Source: Ornithinimicrobium sp. (GTDB lineage Bacteria; Actinomycetota; Actinomycetes; Actinomycetales; Dermatophilaceae). From it: a stretch of 64,000 bases of DNA. Positions 59,349 to 64,000 of this stretch are shown here, piece by piece. Every line of letters begins with the position of its first letter. Position 1 is the stretch's first letter. The notes beneath the pieces were generated by a model. The model saw only the letters and a program-made list of their open reading frames with translations. It was not told the origin of the DNA and searched no databases. The position numbers were made by a program, and so were the translations under genes. The stretch is from assembly GCF_030537745.1 (NCBI RefSeq), contig NZ_JAUNVI010000001.1:27345-91344 (forward strand), written 5' to 3'.

Positions 59349-61879
59349 CGGCCGCTCCCATCGGTCGTGGCGGTGGAGGGTTCGTCGCTGTTGGGCGCGC
59401 CCTCCTCGAAGTGCGGTTGGGCTGCCTGGGGCGTGCTGGTCTTGCCACCGGCGCGCCCGTCCTGGATCGCGCGCCAGACTCTCTCCGGCGTGCAGGGCAT
59501 ATGGATGTCCTCGACGCCGAACTGACGCACGGCGTCCAGGACCGCGTTGACCACGGCCGGGGTGGACGCGATGGTGCCGGCCTCGCCGACCCCCTTGGCG
59601 CCCAGGTCATTGGTCGTCGACGGGGTGACGGTCCGGTCGGTCACGAAGTTGATCGTGTCTGCGCTCGTCGGCAGGGTGTAGTCGACGAACGACCCGGTCA
59701 CCAAAGTGCCCTGGGCGTCGTAGACAGCCTCCTCCCACAGCGCTTGGGAGATGCCCTGCACCAGCCCGCCGTGGACCTGGCCGTCGACGATCATCGGGTT
59801 GACTACGTTGCCCACGTCGTCGACGCACACATAGGAGCGCATCGTCGACTCGCCGGTCTCGGTGTCGATCTCCATCGCGCACAAGTGGGTCCCGTGCGGG
59901 AAGGAGAAGTTCTCCGGGTCGAAGGTCGCCTCGGCGTCCAGGCTCGGCTCCATCCCGTCCGGCAGGTCGTGGGCCGCGAACACCGCCAGCGCCAGGCTGG
60001 TCAACGCCAGGCCTTCCTGGTCATCGCCGGCACCCTTGACGGTGAACTTGCCCTTGCTGAACTCGAGGTCGTCGACATTGGCCTCGAGCACGTGCGCGGC
60101 CAGCGGCCGGGCCTTCTCGATGACCTTCTTGGCGGCCTTGATGACAGCCTGTCCACCGACCACGAGCGAGCGTGAACCGTAGGTGTCCAGTCCCTTGTGG
60201 CTGATCTGGGTGTCGCCATGCAGGACCTCGACGTCCTCGAACGGGACGCCGAGCTCGTCGGCGACGATCTGGCTCCAGGCGGTGACGTGGCCCTGACCGT
60301 GCGGGGACGAGCCGGTGATGCACTCGACCTTGCCGCTGGGCAGCATCCGGATGGAGGCGTGCTCCCAGCCGCCGGCGCCATAACTGAGCGAGCCAAGGAC
60401 CCGGCTGGGCGCCAGTCCGCACATCTCGGTGAAGGTGGAGATGCCGAGCCCGAGCTGCACCCGGTCTCCGCTCTCCCGGCGACGGGCCTGCTCGGCCCGC
60501 AGCTCGTCATACCCGAAGAGTTCCATGGCTCGGGCCGTGGCAGCCTCGTAGTTGCCGCTGTCGTACTCCAGGCCGCAGACCGTGGTGAACGGGAACTCCT
60601 CGTGCTTGATCCAGTTCTGCTCACGCAACTCCATGGGGTCGCGGTCGAGCTCGATGGCCAGCTCGTCCATGATCCGCTCGATCGCGAAGGCCGCTTCCGG
60701 GCGCCCCGCGCCACGGTAGGCGTCCGTCCACGTCATATTCGTGAACACGTTTTGGCACTCGAACCGGTAGGCGGGGAACTTGTAGATCGAGTTGTACATG
60801 AACGCGCCGAGGATCGGGACGCCAGAGGTGACCAGTCCGAGGTAGGCGCCCATGTTGGCGGTGAGGTGGACCTTGAGCCCGGTGACCGTCCCGTCCTTCT
60901 TGGCCGCGACCGCTATCCGTTGCCACTGGTCGCGGCCGTGGTGTGCGGACAGGAGCGACTCGGACCGTGTCTCGGTCCACTTGCACGGCTTGCCCAGATG
61001 GCGGGCCGCGAGGAAGGTGATGACCTCCTCCGGCGTGACCTGGAGCTTGCCGCCGAAGCCACCGCCGACGTCGGGAGCGATGACCCGCAGCTTGGACTCG
61101 GGGACGTCCAGGGTCAGTGCGAGCATGAGCCGCAAGATGTGCGGCACCTGGGTGGCCGACCACATCACGAACTGCTCGCCGGTCGGGTCGACGACGACGC
61201 TGCGCGGCTCCATGAAAGCAGGGATCAGTCGCTGCTGGCGGAACTCTCGCTCGACCACGACCTCCGCGTCGCAGAAGGCGTCCTCGACGTTGTCTCCGGT
61301 GCCGGCCTCAGCCGAGTCGAAGATCCACAGCGCGGACTGGTTGGTGCCCAGGTCGGGATGGGCCAGGATCTCGTCCGCGGACGCGGCCTTGAGATCGACG
61401 ACCGGCTCGAGCTCCTCGTAGTCGACGTCGACCAGCTCGGCGGCGTCGCGTGCGGCGGAGGGAGAACGCGCGATGACGGCGGCCACGATCTCGCCGGAGA
61501 AGGCGACGTGGTCGACCGCGATGGCGGGGTGCGGGGGGGCGACCTGGTCGGGAGTGACCGGCCAGGCGTTGGGCAGCGACCCCTGGATGTCCTTGACGTC
61601 CTCGCCCGTGAGGACGGCGGCCACTCCGGGAGATTCCTTGGCGGCCGCAGTGTCGATGTTGGTGATCCGGGCGTGTGCGTAGGGGCTACGGACCATGGAC
61701 ACGTAGAGCATCCCGGGCAGCACGATGTTGTCGGTGAACTTGCTGCGGCCGGTGATGAGGTGCTGGTCCTCCTTGCGGCGGCGGTCCCTGCCCACCTCTT
61801 GACCCGTGGCCTCATCGGTGCGGTCGACGTCGACGCGCTCTTCGATCATGTCCTCGACGGCGTCTGGGCTGACGGTCAT
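59345..61879 (-). CDS. coxL: Molybdenum hydroxylase large subunit, CoxL form II type
   Basis: The molybdopterin-binding catalytic subunit, 844 residues. The aldehyde-oxidase/xanthine-dehydrogenase domains are in order (first domain about 40-150). [17 protein letters not shown] at residues 387-393 and the late [19 protein letters not shown] (catalytic Glu) are visible. AYRGAGR is the form II signature; form I CO dehydrogenase has AYxCSFR, so CO oxidation is unlikely to be the main activity. The ATG overlaps the coxS stop. The actual substrate is unknown. Confidence 0.93.
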   Translation of the reverse strand: MTVSPDAVEDMIEERVDVDRTDEATGQEVGRDRRRKEDQHLITGRSKFTDNIVLPGMLYVSMVRSPYAHARITNIDTAAAKESPGVAAVLTGEDVKDIQGSLPNAWPVTPDQVAPPHPAIAVDHVAFSGEIVAAVIARSPSAARDAAELVDVDYEELEPVVDLKAASADEILAHPDLGTNQSALWIFDSAEAGTGDNVEDAFCDAEVVVEREFRQQRLIPAFMEPRSVVVDPTGEQFVMWSATQVPHILRLMLALTLDVPESKLRVIAPDVGGGFGGKLQVTPEEVITFLAARHLGKPCKWTETRSESLLSAHHGRDQWQRIAVAAKKDGTVTGLKVHLTANMGAYLGLVTSGVPILGAFMYNSIYKFPAYRFECQNVFTNMTWTDAYRGAGRPEAAFAIERIMDELAIELDRDPMELREQNWIKHEEFPFTTVCGLEYDSGNYEAATARAMELFGYDELRAEQARRRESGDRVQLGLGISTFTEMCGLAPSRVLGSLSYGAGGWEHASIRMLPSGKVECITGSSPHGQGHVTAWSQIVADELGVPFEDVEVLHGDTQISHKGLDTYGSRSLVVGGQAVIKAAKKVIEKARPLAAHVLEANVDDLEFSKGKFTVKGAGDDQEGLALTSLALAVFAAHDLPDGMEPSLDAEATFDPENFSFPHGTHLCAMEIDTETGESTMRSYVCVDDVGNVVNPMIVDGQVHGGLVQGISQALWEEAVYDAQGTLVTGSFVDYTLPTSADTINFVTDRTVTPSTTNDLGAKGVGEAGTIASTPAVVNAVLDAVRQFGVEDIHMPCTPERVWRAIQDGRAGGKTSTPQAAQPHFEEGAPNSDEPSTATTDGSGR

Positions 61880-62349
61880 GCCTGCTCACCACCGCTGGTG
61901 GAGGCTTGCATGACGGCCTTGACGATGTTGTGGTAGCCGGTGCAGCGACAAAGGTTGCCCTCCATGCCGATCCGCACCTCATCCTCGGTCGGGTCGGGGT
62001 TCTGCCGCAGCAGGTCCGTGGCCTGCATGATCATGCCCGGTGTGCAGAACCCGCACTGGAGGGCGTGACAGTCGTGGAAGGACTCTTGCAGGGGGGTCAG
62101 CTCGCCATTCGGGGCCAGACCCTCGATCGTGGTGACCTCATGGCCGTCGGCCTGGACCGCCAGGACGTTGCAGGACTTCACGCTCCGACCGTCCAGGTGC
62201 ACCGTGCAGGCGCCGCAGTTGCTGGTGTCACAGCCGACCAGCGTGCCCGTCTTGCCGAGCTGCTCGCGCAGATAGTGGACGAGGAGCGTGCGGGGCTCGA
62301 CCTCGTCCTGATAGTTCACGCCGTCGACCTTCACGGAGATCTTGGTCAT
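61876..62349 (-). CDS. coxS: Molybdenum hydroxylase iron-sulfur subunit (CoxS-like)
   Basis: The small subunit with two [2Fe-2S] clusters, 157 residues. The plant-type cluster is [15 protein letters not shown] with a later Cys; the second is CGFCTPGM and CRCTGY. It links the molybdenum and FAD subunits. The ATG at 62349 has GGAGGA five bases upstream; longer in-frame reading to 62490 lacks one. It begins the coxS-coxL-coxM-coxG unit, 73 bases after xdhC. Confidence 0.94.
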   Translation of the reverse strand: MTKISVKVDGVNYQDEVEPRTLLVHYLREQLGKTGTLVGCDTSNCGACTVHLDGRSVKSCNVLAVQADGHEVTTIEGLAPNGELTPLQESFHDCHALQCGFCTPGMIMQATDLLRQNPDPTEDEVRIGMEGNLCRCTGYHNIVKAVMQASTSGGEQA

Positions 62350-62422
62350 GCTTCCTCCAACTGGAGCAGGGACGTCATTGTCTTGGCTCATACTCGCCTG
62401 CCCAGGGACTTCCCGCAAGGGG

Positions 62423-63604
62423 TCAGGGACCGGCGGGCTCGGGGTCGGTCGAGGTGAGGTAGGACTCGACGTGACCGTGGATGCCGCCATCGGACTCGCT
62501 CAGCGGCTCCCCGCCACCTCCCCACCGGTCGGCGATCATCTCAGCGGCTACGCTCACCGCGGTCTCCTCCGGTGTGCGGGCGCCCAGGTCCAACCCGATC
62601 GGGCTGCGCAGGTTGGCCAACTGCTGCGGGGTCAGCCCGGCATCCCGGAGGCGCTGAAGGCGGTCAAGGTGGGTCCGGCGCGAACCCATCGCCCCGACGT
62701 AGGCGAGTTGGGGGGCACCTTGGCCGAGCAGGACCTCCAGTAGGGGCACGTCGAACTTTGGATCGTGCGTCAGGACGCACGCCACGGTCCGCTCATCCAG
62801 CGCGCCCTGCGCGATCTGAGCCTCGACATACCGGTGCGGCCACGAGACGACGACCTCGTCAGCCTCCGGGAAGCGGCTCTTGGTGGCGAAGATCGGCCGA
62901 GCGTCGCACACCGTGACGTGGTAACCCAGGAAGCTCCCGATCCGGGCGACGGCCGCAGCGAAGTCGATCGCACCAAAGACGAGCATCCGCGGCGGTGGAG
63001 CGAAGGAGGAGACGAAGATCCGCATCCCTTCACCGCGGCGCTCACCGTCCGGGCCGTACTCCAGCGGTGCGGTCCGCCCCTGCGCGAGCATGCCGCGGGC
63101 ATCGTCGGTGATCGCGTCGTCGGCACGCTGGCTCCCGATCGTGCCGCTGCACCCGCCCTCAGCCTCCTCGGGCCGGATGATGCGCCGCATCCCCAGGCGG
63201 CCCGGGTCGGGGTGCGCGATCACGGTCGCGATCGCGACCGGCTGACCGGCCGCGACGTCGGCAGCCACCGCCTCGAGCTCGGGGAAGGTCTCGCGACTGA
63301 CCCGCTCGACGTAGATGTCCATGATCCCGCCGCACGTCAGCCCGACGCCCATCGCCTCGTCGTCGGAGACGCCATACCTCTGCAGCGACGGGACCCCGGT
63401 CTGGATCACCTCTTGACCCACCTCATACACAGCGCCCTCGACGCATCCGCCGGAGACCGAGCCCACCGCCTCCCCGTCAGCACCGACGAGCATGGACGCC
63501 CCGGCCGGCCGAGGCGCGGACTTCCAGGTCCCGACGACCGTGCCCATCGCGGTCGGCTCGCCCGCTTGCCACCACGTCAGGAGTCGATCAAGCACGTCAC
63601 GCAT
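62423..63604 (-). CDS. XdhC/CoxI-type maturation factor
   Basis: A 393-residue accessory protein that loads sulfurated molybdenum cofactor into hydroxylases. The N-terminal XdhC part has [16 protein letters not shown] and [11 protein letters not shown]; the C-terminal Rossmann part has [21 protein letters not shown] and [15 protein letters not shown]. It lies just upstream of coxS on the same strand, and a partial CoxE-like gene precedes it. This supports sulfido-molybdenum chemistry for the enzyme. Confidence 0.92.
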   Translation of the reverse strand: MRDVLDRLLTWWQAGEPTAMGTVVGTWKSAPRPAGASMLVGADGEAVGSVSGGCVEGAVYEVGQEVIQTGVPSLQRYGVSDDEAMGVGLTCGGIMDIYVERVSRETFPELEAVAADVAAGQPVAIATVIAHPDPGRLGMRRIIRPEEAEGGCSGTIGSQRADDAITDDARGMLAQGRTAPLEYGPDGERRGEGMRIFVSSFAPPPRMLVFGAIDFAAAVARIGSFLGYHVTVCDARPIFATKSRFPEADEVVVSWPHRYVEAQIAQGALDERTVACVLTHDPKFDVPLLEVLLGQGAPQLAYVGAMGSRRTHLDRLQRLRDAGLTPQQLANLRSPIGLDLGARTPEETAVSVAAEMIADRWGGGGEPLSESDGGIHGHVESYLTSTDPEPAGP

Positions 63605-63662
63605 GTCGGCAGCATCCCACGCAGGCCAGCAGCGCTAGACGGTGGCGTGCGGCCCGACGGAC

Positions 63663-64000
63663 CTAGCGCTGGCTCTGTGCGACGACGTCCAAGACCCGCT
63701 GGAAGGCCGCCAGTGAGTGTCCTGCCACGAAATCGTCGACATACGGCAGGCAGGCGAGGATGCCGGCCTGGACCGGCAGATAGCCCACCTTGCCCCGGTG
63801 CGGGTTGACCCAGACGACGCGGTGCGCCAACCGGTGCAGCCGGCTCATCTGCGCACCGAGCAACTCCGGCGCCTCGCGCTCCCACCCATCGCTGAAGACG
63901 ACCACCACGGCACCCCTCGCCATGCCACGGCGCCCCCACCGCTGCAGGAAGGCCCCCACCGACTGGCCCAGACGGGTCCCGCCGGACCAGTCCGGGACGG
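63663..64000 (-). CDS. coxE: VWA/CoxE-like protein, 5' end cut by the window edge
   Basis: The C-terminal 112 residues of a von Willebrand factor A/CoxE-type protein; the gene continues beyond the right edge. VVVVFSDGWEREAPELL carries the metal-dependent adhesion-like strand, and RLHRLAHRVVWVNPHRGKVGY follows, as in CoxE proteins that work with a MoxR/CoxD ATPase in molybdenum-site maturation. The stop is at 63663, 58 bases before xdhC begins. The frame is open to base 64000. Confidence 0.85.
   Translation of the reverse strand, partial: VPDWSGGTRLGQSVGAFLQRWGRRGMARGAVVVVFSDGWEREAPELLGAQMSRLHRLAHRVVWVNPHRGKVGYLPVQAGILACLPYVDDFVAGHSLAAFQRVLDVVAQSQR

Noticed and set aside
59345..62349. Calling the molybdenum hydroxylase a true carbon monoxide dehydrogenase
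   Set aside because: The large subunit has AYRGAGR, the form II motif, rather than AYxCSFR of form I CO dehydrogenase.
1..64000. Apparent frequency of GGTATG/CATACC hexamers throughout the window
   Set aside because: About 25-30 copies were noticed, but with roughly 68 percent GC the chance expectation over both strands is near 20, so there is no clear excess.
1..64000. CRISPR arrays, prophage, insertion sequences, tRNA or rRNA genes
   Set aside because: No regular spacer-repeat series, no transposase, integrase or phage structural gene, and no tRNA cloverleaf was recognised by eye. The only ordered repeats are the 31-bp quartet and two short tandem triplets.

Overview
The window is about 64 kb of high-GC DNA from an actinobacterial chromosome. 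Markers for this are a mycothiol ligase (mshC), the RNA polymerase partner RbpA, a complete Pup-ligation set (arc, dop, pup, pafA) with pafB/pafC, an F420-type luciferase-like oxidoreductase and an Lnt-Ppm1-FxsA operon. The Micrococcales (Intrasporangiaceae/Ornithinimicrobiaceae-like) are the likeliest home; this is inferred from gene content only, and no rRNA or tRNA gene was recognised. Coding density is very high: no gene-free stretch exceeds 300 bases. The longest are 1-247 (a G/C homopolymer-rich edge), 12644-12931, 50867-51102 and 9494-9720.

Region by region. 1-9.1 kb: a DUF732 lipoprotein, an aquaporin, an alpha/beta esterase, an SSB-like protein, an aldo/keto reductase, an acyltransferase, a hexose-6-phosphate mutarotase, an AI-2E permease, CsbD and an MFS (UMF1) transporter. 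9.1-12.7 kb: rbpA, with a sigma-R-like promoter, and the lipoprotein/lipoglycan operon lnt-ppm1-fxsA. 12.9-20.2 kb: a lysine-aminomutase catabolic island, with kdd, an amidohydrolase, kamD, kamE and kal translationally coupled on the minus strand and kamA divergent across a palindromic control region. 20.2-29.4 kb: ybaK, an Lrp regulator, a NUDIX protein, a DUF2249 pair, a 5'-3' exonuclease, a PH-domain protein, a thiolase, a HelY-type helicase with an Arg/Gly-rich insert and a lipid kinase. 29.4-38.7 kb (minus strand): tatC, tatA, pafC, pafB, DUF3866, two FKBPs, pafA, pup and dop. 38.7-42.8 kb: TetR, an MFS fusion, DUF3054 and an AbiEi/DUF559 gene bracketed by four copies of a 31-bp palindromic repeat. 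42.8-50.4 kb: arc, trmI, an M50 protease, a RecB-like nuclease, PAC2 and a HAD phosphatase fused to HIRAN-like domains. 50.4-56.3 kb: a cupin, mshC and a kinase-like/DUF3090/phosphatase/F420 operon. 56.3-64 kb: an M20 peptidase and a molybdenum hydroxylase cluster (zinc ribbon, coxG, coxM, coxL form II, coxS, xdhC and a partial coxE) that runs off the right edge.

The main points are these. (1) Pupylation genes are present, but prcB/prcA are absent from the pup-pafA junction, where only 3 bases remain. (2) A 31-bp repeat brackets a nuclease/antitoxin-like gene inside this neighbourhood. (3) At least 20 genes have a TAnnnT hexamer 6-8 nt before the start codon, which predicts leaderless transcripts. 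(4) A lysine-aminomutase operon lacks kce and carries an unexplained amidohydrolase. (5) A protein with PI3/4-kinase/HipA-like residues shares an operon with a histidine phosphatase upstream of the mycothiol ligase.
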